A stretch of 64,000 nucleotides of DNA, taken from NCBI RefSeq assembly GCF_036898095.1, contig NC_090736.1, positions 10,589,395 through 10,653,394 on the forward strand. Reading direction: 5' to 3'. Position 1 is the stretch's first letter. Each line of letters begins with the position of its first letter. Below, piece by piece: positions 53,960 through 64,000 of the stretch. Both the position numbers and the translations under genes were made by a program. This DNA is from Palaemon carinicauda (taxonomy: Eukaryota; Arthropoda; Malacostraca; Decapoda; Palaemonidae). Under the pieces are notes generated by a model that was not told the origin of the DNA, did not search any database, and was given only the letters and a program-made list of their open reading frames with translations.

Positions 53960-56900
53960 CTCCTGTTATGCGAAAATGTTCGGAGTACTGCTAAAGAGCT
54001 GTGGTACCTTAGAGAGTGCCCTTGAGGTTGATCCTCATCTGTTGGGCCCTCAGTGCCTAGGGCATACTTTTCCCAAGTTTCCCCTTGTGATTATTGTAGG
54101 GAGTGGCTATCCTCCTAGTTGGAGAAGTATGGCAGAAGGAAGAAGAAGCCTAAGAGAGATTCTTCGCCTTCAGGGCCATCCTCGAAGTCGAAGACGGCCT
54201 GAGCGGCTTATTCCACTTTCAGTACTCTTCTCTCTGACTCTCTTCTTCTTTGGCTTCCTCTGGGAGCCAATTGAGTAGGATTGGTGGTCCTTTAATCTCA
54301 AGGCAACCCTGAGGTAGGGAGGTCCATCTGTTTCCCCTAGCGAAAAGGTAGTACCTCCTTCACAGAGGGAGCCCTCTTTTCTTAAGAGGTCTAATGCTCC
54401 ATATGTGCTGTGGCCCTCCTTGGGTATTGAAAGTTCCTCTTTGGAGGATAAGATGCAGCAGTTTCTGGATTCCAGGTGGCCGTTAGAGGACACTGCCTCA
54501 CCAGTGTCTGCCCAGGAATCTTTGATCGTCGTCTCGGCGCCTGCAGAGGATGTACTTGAGAATGCCTCTCTAGATTCTTGGCCCTGCCCTTCTTTGGACT
54601 GGTCATCGCTTCAGCTGGGCAACCTCGGGAAGATCCTTGTTCTACGGAGAAGGATCCTAGACCTTCCCTTCAGAGGAGGTTTCTCTCATCCTCCAAGGGT
54701 GACTCGCCACTCAGACTGTCTTCTCTAAGGACTTGAAGAATCTTGCTCTCGTGCTCTTCCAGATGACAAGCTTTCTCAGCATGCGCTTCCCCAGATCATG
54801 TCTTGTTGTAGAACTTCTCGCAGTTCCAGACACGCTTGCAGGTGAGCTTCGCCTTTGTCTTCACTTGCAGTCCAGGTTCCTGCCTCGCAGGCCTTGTGCG
54901 CGCTCTCCAGTGCCTTGTCTTATCCCACTCCTCATAGGCATAGATCATCGCCTTCACGCCCTGCTGAACGGTCTTCCCCAGTGCCAGGCTTGCCATGAAC
55001 AAGCCTTTCCTAGACTTATTTTGAGATGCTCATCGCCTCGTTATTCCACCAATTACCAGACTTTCTTTTGTCAATCTTCTCCTGTCAGAGGTGTTCCTGC
55101 AAGTCTCTCTCCTGGACACTCCTCGCCTAGTAGCTTGCACCAACCGTCCTTCAAACACTCATCTCCTTGTTTATTTTTTTGACAAGCCAAGCGCTTCTCG
55201 ACGTTTGCCAACTTTTAAACACTTGTCTTGCTCTTCTTGTAAGTGATATTACGAGCTTTCCTCAGAAGACAATAAAGCACACTCAAGAGATCTTACGATC
55301 TTTACTCGTTAAAGGACAACGCTCACTCCCCCTGATTTTACTCAATTTGCCAACGATCCTATGACCTTTCCTACCTAGAGGACAATGCTCACTTGCCTCA
55401 CGTTTGTAGGCCCCAATGCTCGTCCGATTGCTGCAAACAAAAGTCTTTCTTCACCTCTTCATGCTTGACATGAAAATTGCCATCTTCAACGAGCACAGGC
55501 TTCACCAAGATGTCCTTCTATAGATCATGGCAAACGCTCGCCATCTGTTCACCGCAGGCTCTCTTCTAAAGTAGAGGTAAGAGAGACTTCTCTAACCCTA
55601 CGTCTGATGATCTTACAAGGCCACGATCTGAGCATGTGGAATGTGCGCTTACAAGATGTGCCGGACACCTGTCAGAAGCTTAGCCTTCTCCTTCCAGATG
55701 TAACCAGCCACCTACAAGGTGTTCTTTAGGTAAGCCTTCTCCTCAGATACCTTTGCATGCATAGAAAGAGTTACAGCCACTCTCCTAAGCAAGTTTGGGG
55801 GCTCCAAGGAAGGAGAATCCTGGTTCACCCCCCTCTTTGACAAGTATATTGTGTATCAAGGTCAAATCCAAAAAGGGGTAGTGCTCCAGTTACCCTCCCT
55901 AGAGGAGATACTCAGGTGAGAATCCATGGAGGTTCATTCTCCTTAAGAGAGATTTCTTTGGTAGAGAACTATTGGCTCTTGCTGATTGCATTCTCTGAAG
56001 AACATCCTCCTCCAGCAAGGAGGAAGAACACTGATCCTCTAACTACCAGCCACCATTTAGATGACGGGGCACCAGTAGATCTAAGGACATCGGCTAACAA
56101 CCTCTCTCCCTTCTCGGCAGGTGCCCGAAGGTAAGGACAAGAAGACCGCTTCTAAGACGGCCTGTCCTCGGGATGCAAGACTTTCCCACCTGCAAGTAGT
56201 GAGGATTCCAGAGCAGGAGGCTCCAGCGTGACCTTTGCATTGGACAGGAGACTTACATCCCCGTAGAGGAAGACTGATTCGGAGTAGGTTCTGAAGGAGA
56301 CCTTCCTTAACCAGCAGTCCCTGTCCTTCGGAGGCAGAAGAGTGGGAGACAAGACTCTACTATCCTTCAGATGCTTTTCTGCATTCAGAAAGTAATTGGC
56401 CTCAGGGAAGCAATAAAATCTGCTCCAAAAGACAAGATGGTGGTGATTGATCTTCTGTGCAGCACCCAGTCACTGCTAGACCCAGACTCAAACTTCCTTG
56501 GTTGGTTTTGGCCAAGGAGACCTTAACCAAGGTAGAGATCCAGGTCTCTGGATCAAAGGAGTCTCTTGGCGCAATGAGATCATTCTGCTTGGTCCCTTCA
56601 GAATTCCTTCGACAGCTAAGTACCATCGTACTCAGGAGGCCCCTCCATCTCCTCTTCCTCTTGATCCAGCAGTGGATCTCTGACTCCAGGTTGGGGGCAT
56701 CAAGCATGGAGGTCATGACCATGGCAATAATGCAGGCTACTTCCTGGATTTATCATTGGTCTAGCATCGTCGACTTCTTGGCAGACACTGAATATCTTAC
56801 TGACCCAACCAAAAAGATAGCCCTTAGGGACATTGTCCTCATAGGGACCAGGGCTGTGTAGTTTTCATGAACCAGGCTGCCAACCAATGGGCAAAGTGGG

Positions 56901-57300
56901 TGCTGACGCATTGACAGTTAGTGACCGCTTGGTTTCATAAACGCAATGGCTGTCGATGGTGTCGTACCCTCCGCAACTCATAATTTAGGGAGCCTTTGCC
57001 TTTTCCACCAGTGGAAATACATATGGGTATCGAGGAGTGGTGAAAAGAAAATCAGAACTTCTTCCTTCAGAGGACGGTGTCTTTTCGCCAGCCCCAACCT
57101 TCAATGTCAGGTCAAGGGAGACCTGCTTCTTAACCAACCCAAAGACCGACACAGAAAGGATGTTGGCCTCGACACTCCATCCTCAAAACCCCTTCTACAC
57201 AATCTTTCCCCTCTCAACAGAACCAGGGTTGAGGTAGAAGCAGAGGGAAAGATAGAGGAAAATGCATTTGCTAGGCAGGGCATTCCCCCCAATCCACCAC
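53960..57300 (+). pseudogene. DIRS-7 gag, broken
   Basis: Pieces: GTLESALEVDPHLLGP (about 54000; DPH as in the Cys modules, but the cysteines are not clear), SLDSWPCPSLDWSSLQLG (about 54570), IMQATSWIYHWSSIVDFLAD (about 56727-56790, the conserved gag C-terminal helix), and a basic tail after 57030. Many stops lie between. Assigned by the shared QATSW segment and element position. Confidence 0.6.
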
Positions 57301-57439
57301 TAAAGAGGGATGCCTGCAGGCCAATTGTAGGTATTGATGTTTCTATGGAGCAGAGAGATGGATGGTGGAGGTCTTCTGGTTTAGATACTGTCGCCTGTTC
57401 ATCATCTTTCCCTCTCTAATTCATCCTCCAGCGACATCA

Positions 57440-58620
57440 TCATCATATCATCATGGGTCAGCTGAAGATCTTGCCTTGCAAAATGAAGTGCAAAGCATGC
57501 TTCGTTTCAACACCCATGGGGATGGTCTTGATGCCTATGCTTTTCTGCCTTCTGACTACTTCGAAGACTCCTCAATTGAGTAAGTAACACTCCCATCCTG
57601 TCATTAATGTTCATGGCTCCAAGGTAGCTACACAAGGAGTGGTACCCGGACCTCCTATACCTCCTAACAGAGACTGAGAGAATTGCCAACTCCCCCCCCC
57701 CTTATACGTCAGTCTCACACTAGAATTTTCCACAATGCTCTGTGATCCCTTCGTCTTCAAGTGTGGAGGTTATTCAGCATTTCACCTCTGAGAAAGGCTT
57801 TTCTCAAGGAGAACGCGGCAGATGATTGAATACCTCTGTAAATCCTTGAGGGCTTCCTACCAGGCCAAGTAGGTCATCTTCTGTGGTTGGTGTCGTGTGA
57901 TGGGTATCTTTCCTCTCGGAGCCTCTGTGCCTCCAATTATCGACTTCTTGTACTACCACTGCAGGAGAAACTCTGCTCCATTTCAGTGGTTAAAGGCTAT
58001 CACTCGGCTTTGAGCCAAGTCTTTAGACTAAGGGAGTAGATATTTCTCCTTTGGAGGAAATTTTTTTGCTTACCAAGAGTTTTGAGCAGCTCTGCCCTTT
58101 AGTTGAGGTGACCCCACCTTCATGGAATGTGTACAGGTATTACTGTATGTTCTTGAAAGGGGGCACCCTACGAATTTTTAAGGCGAGCTTCAGACAGGGC
58201 CCTTACCCTAGAAAATTATTTTTCTGATAGCTTTACCTTCAGCTAAACTTGTTAATGAGCTGCTTAGGCTTAACTTCATCACCCATTCGAGGGGGTGGAA
58301 GCAGGTTTCTCTCCTTCATTTCAGATTTTGTCGCAAAAACTCAGAATCCATCTATGCCTGATTCGTAATTTCTATATTTCCAAGTTATGAGTCCTAGGGA
58401 TGTAACTGATAATCCTGACCAGCTTTTGCTGTCCTGTGACAGCTCTTAAAGTGCTATCTGAAATTCCCTAGGACCACAATACTTCTTCAAACCCCTTATT
58501 TGCGAGGCTTACTGCACACGGTATTCCAGTTCGAGTATAACACTTTCACAGCCAGGGCCATGAAACCCGCTGGTACTCCTCCAGTTCACAAGGTGTAAGG
58601 AACCTTTACACTCTTGCGCA
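57440..58620 (+). pseudogene. DIRS-7 linker and tyrosine recombinase, broken
   Basis: DGLDAYAFLPSDYFEDSS (about 57520) matches the LDLYAFPPF linker. Recombinase traces: VIFCGWCRVMGIFPLGASVP and IIDFLYYHCRRNSAP, then a VKGYHSALS-like stretch in shifted frames (57870-58020). Near 58560-58600 there is a degraded VHKVRGT-like H-x-x-R segment. The Tyr region is lost. Numerous frameshifts. Confidence 0.65.
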
Positions 58621-58713
58621 TCTGAGATACTCGAACTTTGGCTCCCCGGGATAAGCTTCCTGCCAGTTGAGAAAGGGGACTTCCTCCCACCTAAGCATGC
58701 GTATCCTATAGTA

Positions 58714-58803
58714 AAGGATGATAGTTTGTATTTTTGTAGGAACAAATCCACAAAGTTTTAAAGTAATTTGTATTTTTCCTAATACAGCCCAGAGACCTTT
58801 ACT
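58714..58803 (+). repeat. DIRS-7 internal complementary region
   Basis: 'gtttgtatttttgtaggaac' complements the left end and 'taatttgtatttttcctaat' complements the outer right end. The region 58804-59029 is the right inverted repeat. Confidence 0.7.
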
Positions 58804-59083
58804 GAAAATACCGCTATCACCAGCCCCCGAGTAAGTCCCAAGCTTCGTTTTAAGTAAATTGTTGAGCCGGGTGGGGGCCGGTTGCATCTTCGCTACAGAT
58901 AGGTACAGTAATTACCTTATTATGATTTTAACTGCCGTTTTCCACATTCACTGTTTTCTTTGCTCTTATAATAAAGGACCCAGGTTTGTATTGTTAGGAA
59001 AAATACAAATTACTTTAAAAAATTTGTGATATTTTTTTTTCCATATAGTTCCATGTACTTTTAAAAGTTTATTTTATTTACAG

Positions 59084-59269
59084 GTGGTATTCTAAATCTC
59101 TTGTGTGAGTCGGGTGTTTATGATGTCTTGTCTGTATTGGAAAAGTTACTCTCCTCAGGGGAGTGGGAAGCTCGTCATGGTGGCCTTCTTGGCCTTAAGT
59201 ATTTATTAGCTGTAAGAGCTGATATAAGATCTAATCTTATGACTCATGCATATCCACACATTTTCAAAG
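59084..59269 (+). CDS. BTAF1: BTAF1 exon h
   Basis: Encodes GGILNLLCESGVYDVLSVLE, then KLLSSGEWEARHGGLLGLKY and LLAVRADIRSNLMTHAYPHI. The WE.RHGGLLG.KY.LAVR motif matches BTAF1 HEAT repeats. The acceptor is 'atttacag' at 59083, 54 bp after DIRS-7 ends; the donor GTATGA is at 59270. Enters in phase 1 and leaves in phase 1. Confidence 0.95.
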
Positions 59270-59590
59270 GTATGATGGTGTTTTCTTTGCACAGTTATAG
59301 ACTGTATTTTTGTATTACTATTTTTAATTAGTAATAGATTGTTAAAGTTTCATTTTTGCCAGAATAGGCTTGCATGGTTATTCACTTTTATACTAATTTG
59401 TGGATAGATATTAATGCACATTTTTTTAATAGATGTGTACTGTTCTTATTTCAAATTTTTTTTATTTTACCTTAGTACATGTAATTTTGTAATAGGTGCA
59501 GTTTCCATTGTTAGTTTGTATTGAGGATTTTTATATTGCATTACTTTGTGTGATTCTTACCATATCCTCCATGATTACCTTTTTTAGAAT

Positions 59591-60451
59591 TATTTTTGGG
59601 CTCGAGCCATGTTGTCCTGATGGAAGTTCCTTCTGGCAACTTCTACAGTATAATATTTCTGCGATTGATATTACAAGAGAATTAACATCAGGTATCACGG
59701 GGTTCCAACCCCCGGAAACGACTATCCGAAGATATCGTGTATAATCAGGGACGTATCCCAAGATAACCATAGATATCTGCACCCCAAACAGACCTTACCC
59801 AGACTAATCCACTAAGGGGAAGGATAGATAAGGGGTCCTTAGCATCGTAATGCTAAACAAAAACTAGCTAACGTGAAACTTGCCCATAAAAATAAAGTAA
59901 ACACGATAAATGAGAGGCCATGGTGGACTAAGCCCGACGCCATGCTAGCAGGACTCAAAGCGCTTTGGCTTCCTCTAACCAAAAGCTAAAATAAAATTCC
60001 CCGAAGGGAGTGAAACCAAAATTAGCATAAATAAAGTCAAAGAGAGGTAAATACCCAACTTTGACGAAAAAGGGGAAGCCATTCCAAATGATAATTCTTA
60101 AAAAAAACTGCGAAAAAAGCGCCCACAAAATCAACCGAACTGTAGCCATAAGCTGCGATCAAAGGAATAGAAGACAGGAACGTATACAGTAGAGGCACTC
60201 GAAGGTGATAGGATGTGTTATTTATCCTTCCCCTTAGTGGATTAGACTGGGTAAGGTCTGTTTGGGGTGCAGATATCTATGGTTTTTTCGGATTATACAC
60301 GATATCTTCGGATAGTTGTTTCCGGCGGTTGGAACCCCGTGATACCTGACGTTAATTCTCTTGTAATATCAATCGCAGAAATATTATACTGTAGAAGTTG
60401 CCAGAAGGAACTTCCATCAGGACGACATGGCTATCTCACCCAAAAATAGAT
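59591..60451. mobile_element. Foldback-type non-autonomous element with about 235-bp inverted arms
   Basis: The left arm (59591-59832) is the inverse of the right arm (60219-60451): 'tggaagttccttctggcaac' at the left returns as 'gttgccagaaggaacttcca' at the right, and 'ccgaagatatcgtgtataat' also returns inverted. A 385-bp loop without ORF lies between. A partial copy is at 1-353. It is probably mobilised by an unseen transposase; the superfamily is unknown. Confidence 0.85.
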
Positions 60452-60908
60452 TTTTCCTACGTCAAAATCCCTTTTTTTTCTTGGTTAGAAATTCGAGTCT
60501 TATTTATTCCCTCACATATACTAATCCTTCGTCTTTTTAAATTAGGGAGATGTCCTCGGCACATCTGAAACGGCTGTTTTAATTCGTTATCGAGGTGGTG
60601 CAAGCAGATGAATACCCCTACACATCCACCCACCTGTCTAAGACTATACTTTTGTCTTTGGCCACAACAAGTACATATGCTTTTGCGTCCTATCCAAGGC
60701 TGTTTATTCTTTTTCTTATACCTTTAGTTTGATTGGTGATATCGGCTTTATATTGTAGTGAAGCATAGCAAGATTTCATGCATATTTTGGAAACTTCTTC
60801 AGCTTACGATAAACCGGTGATAAATCCAATCTTAATTTAAGGGCAAGATTGTTAAAATTATCCCCTTTGTTACCAAGTGCCACAGGTCCCCAATTTTGTT
60901 TAATTTGT

Positions 60909-60963
60909 TTGATGTCGGCTACCCCCCAAAATTGGGGGAAGTGCCTTGGTATATGTATGTATG
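60909..60963 (+). repeat. RTE-like LINE 3' tail fragment
   Basis: 'gatgtcggctacccccc', 'aaaattgggggaagtgcctt' and a 'tatgtatgtatg' tail match the last bases of the LINE at 44173-47370. Confidence 0.9.
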
Positions 60964-60999
60964 TTACCAAGTGTAGATCATGGCCTCCTGTAGGCTGGC

Positions 61000-62000
61000 A
61001 TTTGCGTTGAGGAGCGAGAAGGCCAAGTCTTCCCTAGTTTTATCCTTGCCAAGCCTATGAATTGCCAGAGGGGCTGTTACTACTTTGCTCTCCTCTCTGA
61101 GTTTGGTGTTTTGCTGAATCTTCTGCATGTACAGTCCTGGCTTAGACCTGAGAATTATGCTTGAGGAGCTGTGACAACTCTGATCTATATTTGGGAGTTT
61201 TCCAGGTTTGAGGTGATCGTTGCATTCTAGCATGTGCTGAAAGCTCTTTCTTGCAGACTGCTGATGTTGAGTGACCTAAGGAAGGTCTTCCTTGGTTCTT
61301 GCATAAAGCTACTTTGCCCTGATGACCTCAGTGGTGACACCAGTGATTCTAGTGTTAGCAGTCAGCATCCTTGGTTTCAATGATTACATTGGTGATCCCT
61401 GTACTCTGTGCTCCCTAAGTGTATTGTCCTAGTGCCTGTCCCCTCTGTTCCTACCACTTCTGTCCCCTCTGTTCCTACCGCTTCTGTCTCCTCTGTTCCT
61501 ACCGCTTCCTTCCTATTGAGTGCTCTCCAGTTATGTGGTTCGTGTTGGAGTAAGAAATGCGGTTCTCCCCAGAATGGGGGAGCTCATCGTCGATGGCTGC
61601 TCAGACCTTGACTCATTTACTTGAAGAGCCTGAGACGAGAGATGGTAAGAGAAAGAGAGAAAGAAATGGGAGTGTTCCTCTTCCAACTCTTCTTTGTCTG
61701 CTTTGCAGAAGTAGTAGTAATCCAAGAGGTCCAGGAAGACAAGTTGAGCCATAAGAAAGGGCTCCTTACAACACTACCCTTCTTTCGGAAGGGAATGATA
61801 ACACCCGATTGACCGGAGCTACGGGGCTAGGCCATGAGCCAGTACTGCGAGAGTAACAACCTTTACAGCTTCTTACCTACTGGAGTATATCCACAAGTCC
61901 CTTGACACTTGTTCTTGGCCCTGTGGTGGTTGCTCAAGTAGGTATGCTGCCAACCCAGCTCTGCCCGGGACAGGAAGCATCTTGTCTATGGTAGCATGTA
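61000..62000 (+). pseudogene. DIRS-8 gag and recombinase traces
   Basis: A gag-like Ser/Pro/Val-rich segment includes the 24-bp repeat at 61437-61508. At 61870-61990, 'cacaagtcccttgacac' and 'cctgtggtggttgctcaa' correspond to the recombinase end (LDT...GPVVVAQ) seen in DIRS-4 at 39830-39890. No continuous frame. Confidence 0.5.
61437..61508 (+). repeat. 24-bp tandem repeat, three units
   Basis: Units start at 61437, 61461 and 61485 ('tgtcccctctgttcctacc' core) and encode SVPSVPTA-like octapeptides in one frame. Confidence 0.95.
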
Positions 62001-62115
62001 AATGTAGATTTAGGATAGAAGGTAGAATGACTGGCTCTTCTCCTTTATCTTTCTTTTCCCAGTAAATCATGGATGGAAGGTAGAATGACAGGATCTTCTC
62101 TTTTATCTTTCCTAT

Positions 62116-62152
<37 letters not shown>
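62116..62152. repeat. Homopolymer C then T run
   Basis: Eight C followed by about 29 T. Confidence 0.95.
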
Positions 62153-62544
62153 GTGTGGATGAAGTGGTCATACTGTTACTCATTAGATCTGACTTGATGC
62201 TGGAAAGCATACTTCTAAGCTCCATTCTTTTGAATCTAAAAAAGTATCTCCTCCATCCTTCCTTGACGAGGGGTATGATAACAGAGTATATGCCAACCCA
62301 TGGATCACATATGCCAGGTATCATTCTGGCCTGGTCTTCCATTTATGGGGAAGGGATCCCTCCTTTGACTATGTACCAATCTTTTTGTATAGGCGTGGCC
62401 CAATCAGCCTATTCATCCCTATGATGGATAGATAGGGGGTTGCTGGAGTCGTCGTCTTTGGTTTTGTACGACTAACACTTCTAGAAAAGGAAAAGAACCA
62501 ACCATCTCGGTTCTAAGGGGACTTCTAACTCGCCAATTAGTGAG

Positions 62545-62640
62545 CCTCCCTATTTTAAAGGATGACAGGTTTGTTTATGCATAGGAACAAATAGCAAATT
62601 TTACAAGTAATTTTAATTTTTCTGGCTATACAAATCTGAG
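62545..62640 (+). repeat. DIRS-8 internal complementary region
   Basis: 'gtttatgcataggaacaaat' complements the left end; 'aattttaatttttctggcta' complements the right end. Confidence 0.6.
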
Positions 62641-62845
62641 CTTTTAAAGTTAAACTTCGCACTTCAACAAGGCATGTGAAACTTTAGCCAAAGGTAAAAA
62701 ATAAAGTCTCTCTCACCGCTTTTGTTAACTACATTGTTGATTAATTCAACAGCATTTCAGCAATGCTGAAGACATCTCCCTATTTTAAAAGGACTACTTT
62801 TTGTATAACTAGAAAAAATACAAATTACTATTTAGATTTTGTATA

Positions 62846-63285
62846 CTTATTCAAAACCAAACCTAAAGCATACCTTGCAAAAATTCATGAGGAATATTCT
62901 TAAACATGTTGTGTGTTGAATTTACTGATATTGCTTTGTAGATAACACTGGTACTTTACTGTAGTTGGAGATCTTGTGATTGGTTCGGTGCTAATGAAAA
63001 GTATGAATTTCAAATAGGAATTTTTTTTTTTTTTTTTTTTTTTTTTTGTTTAAGTGGACATTGAAAATAGTTGTGTGGAATTTAAGACAACACTCAAGCT
63101 TTTAATTCAATTAAAGATGAACTAGCTCTGTCTGATGGAAGATAAGTAATTCCATGAAAGAGATTTTGGGTTTTCATCAGAAATGTTAATGAGCAATTTC
63201 ATGTTGTACTTTTTGTTGTTTTCTCTATAAACCCAATATTCAATTCTATAAACCCAATTTCAATTTTAAATTTTTTTGTATTTAG
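62846..63285 (+). other. BTAF1 intron sequence after DIRS-8
   Basis: Contains a 27-T run (63021-63047). Nothing else recognised. Ends at the acceptor 'tatttag' of exon i. Confidence 0.7.
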
Positions 63286-63502
63286 GTTTGCAGGATGAAA
63301 TGGATGATGTAGTGGCAGTTGCTGCATCTTGTTTGGTACCGGTTGCTGATAGTGTTGTACAGCTTCTCGAGAAGGAAGTTGTTGCTAAACTGATATCTAC
63401 TTTGTGGGACTCTTTGCTAGATATTGATGACCTTACTTCTTCAACCAATTCCATATTGCTGCTGTTATCCAAACTTCTTGCTCATCCTGCTCTACGTGAC
63501 AG
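63286..63502 (+). CDS. BTAF1: BTAF1 exon i
   Basis: Encodes GLQDEMDDVVAVAASCLVPV, then ADSVVQLLEKEVVAKLISTL and WDSLLDIDDLTSSTNSILLL, ending AHPALRDR. GLQD..DDV.AVAA..LVPV and LWD.LL..DDLT.STNSI are diagnostic of BTAF1. The acceptor is at 63285 and the donor GTCAGT at 63503. Leaves in phase 2. Summed over all nine exons the frame is continuous, which supports every junction. Further exons lie beyond the window. Confidence 0.96.
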
Positions 63503-63766
63503 GTCAGTCATGGTTGGGGTTATCTATTTTTGTTCTTTGATTTGGAATGCTGTATCTCTTTTAAGTATGAGAGTGGGGTACCTAATTAACAAGATTTATA
63601 TATTGAATCAGTTTTGTTTATGGATGAGAAGAGTACACTACAAAGAGGAGATAACAGACTACCTATATTTCAGTTTTACCAAATATTCATTGTACTATAA
63701 GCTCTAAAGGTGCAGCTTTGGTTGTCAAACTCAAATTTTAGTGGGTTATTAGCATATTTGTATGAC
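63503..63766 (+). other. BTAF1 intron start
   Basis: Nothing recognised. The open frame running past 63502 is intronic read-through. Confidence 0.7.
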
Positions 63767-64000
63767 TAGCCCTTTCATATCTTGATAACTACTAGCCCTT
63801 CTATATCTTGATAACTACTAGCCCTTCTATATCTTGATAACTACTAGCCCTTCTATATCTTGATAACTACTAGCCCTTCTATATCTTGATAACTACTAGC
63901 CCTTCTATATCTTGATAACTACTAGCCCTTCTATATCTTGATAACTACTAGCCCTTCTATATCTTGATAACTACTAGCCCTTCTATATCTTGATAACTAC
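63767..64000. repeat. 26-bp minisatellite, at least nine units
   Basis: The unit begins 'tagcccttctatatcttgat'. Nine whole units fill 63767-64000, so the array runs on past the window. The first unit has 'tttcat' for 'ttctat'; the others are identical. Confidence 0.98.

Larger units (their letters stand above)
53706..59029 (+). mobile_element. DIRS-7: DIRS element without reverse transcriptase
   Basis: The left end (53706 on: 'gtttgttcctacaaaccatc') and the right end (58970-59029: 'gtttgtattgttaggaaaaa') are inverted relatives. The ICR is at 58714-58803. Gag occupies 53960-57300, a short linker trace 57440-57590, and recombinase 57830-58620. The RT and most of RNase H are gone. It fills nearly all of the intron (about 315 bp and 54 bp remain). 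Confidence 0.75.
60511..62845 (+). mobile_element. DIRS-8: short internally deleted DIRS element
   Basis: The left end (60511-60650: 'tattccctcacatatactaa', then 'ctgaaacggctgtttt') and right end (62790-62845: 'ttgtataactagaaaaaata') are DIRS-type termini. The ICR at 62545-62640 complements both. Gag-like sequence lies at about 61000-61800 and a recombinase C-terminal trace at 61850-62000. RT and RNase H are missing. It carries a 55-bp RTE tail (60909-60963). Confidence 0.65.

Noticed and set aside
63767..64000. Possible CRISPR-like array at the right edge
   Set aside because: 26-bp units abut directly with no spacers; a minisatellite in a eukaryotic intron.

Overview
The window is eukaryotic and repeat-rich. 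It looks like part of a crustacean genome, probably a decapod such as a shrimp or prawn. This is inferred from a split gene with GT-AG introns, abundant DIRS-type tyrosine-recombinase retrotransposons, LINEs ending in TAA-type or GTAT-type microsatellites, and long TA, GA and TTA simple repeats. The species cannot be fixed from the sequence alone.

One host gene is recognisable: the 5' part of BTAF1 (TAF172; yeast Mot1, fly Hel89B) on the + strand. Nine exons between 25242 and 63502 encode about 499 codons of the N-terminal HEAT-repeat region. Every junction has GT-AG borders and all phases agree. The first coding exon, expected to be very short, and everything downstream of 63502, including the Snf2 ATPase, are not seen.

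Almost everything else is mobile DNA. 1-9525: a foldback-element fragment, then DIRS-1, a decayed DIRS element with inverted terminal repeats (ITRs) and an internal complementary region (ICR), interrupted by an I-like LINE. 9526-14654: a minus-strand DIRS remnant split by a SINE-like repeat and a Tigger-type transposon. 14655-18150: mostly unrecognised sequence plus a second SINE-like copy. 18151-24676: DIRS-2, the best-preserved element, with an intact 820-codon gag and reverse transcriptase/RNase H and recombinase frames carrying one frameshift each. 25242-64000: BTAF1, whose long introns are filled by DIRS elements, all in the sense direction: DIRS-3 (25815-27810), DIRS-4 (29890-40885, with DIRS-5 and a LINE nested inside it), DIRS-6 (41820-49385, with an RTE-like LINE nested inside it), DIRS-7 (53706-59029) and DIRS-8 (60511-62845). 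A foldback element lies at 59591-60451 and a 26-bp minisatellite at the right edge.

In the better-preserved DIRS copies (1, 2, 5, 6, 7, 8) the ICR just inside the right ITR is complementary to both outer termini, which is the signature of circular-intermediate replication. Several intronic copies lack the reverse-transcriptase core but keep recombinase remnants and ends. Two nearly identical RTE-LINE tails lie in opposite orientation on either side of one BTAF1 exon, and an I-LINE tail pair brackets another, so the pre-mRNA has built-in potential for intramolecular pairing. I found no RNA gene, CRISPR array or unfamiliar multi-gene system.
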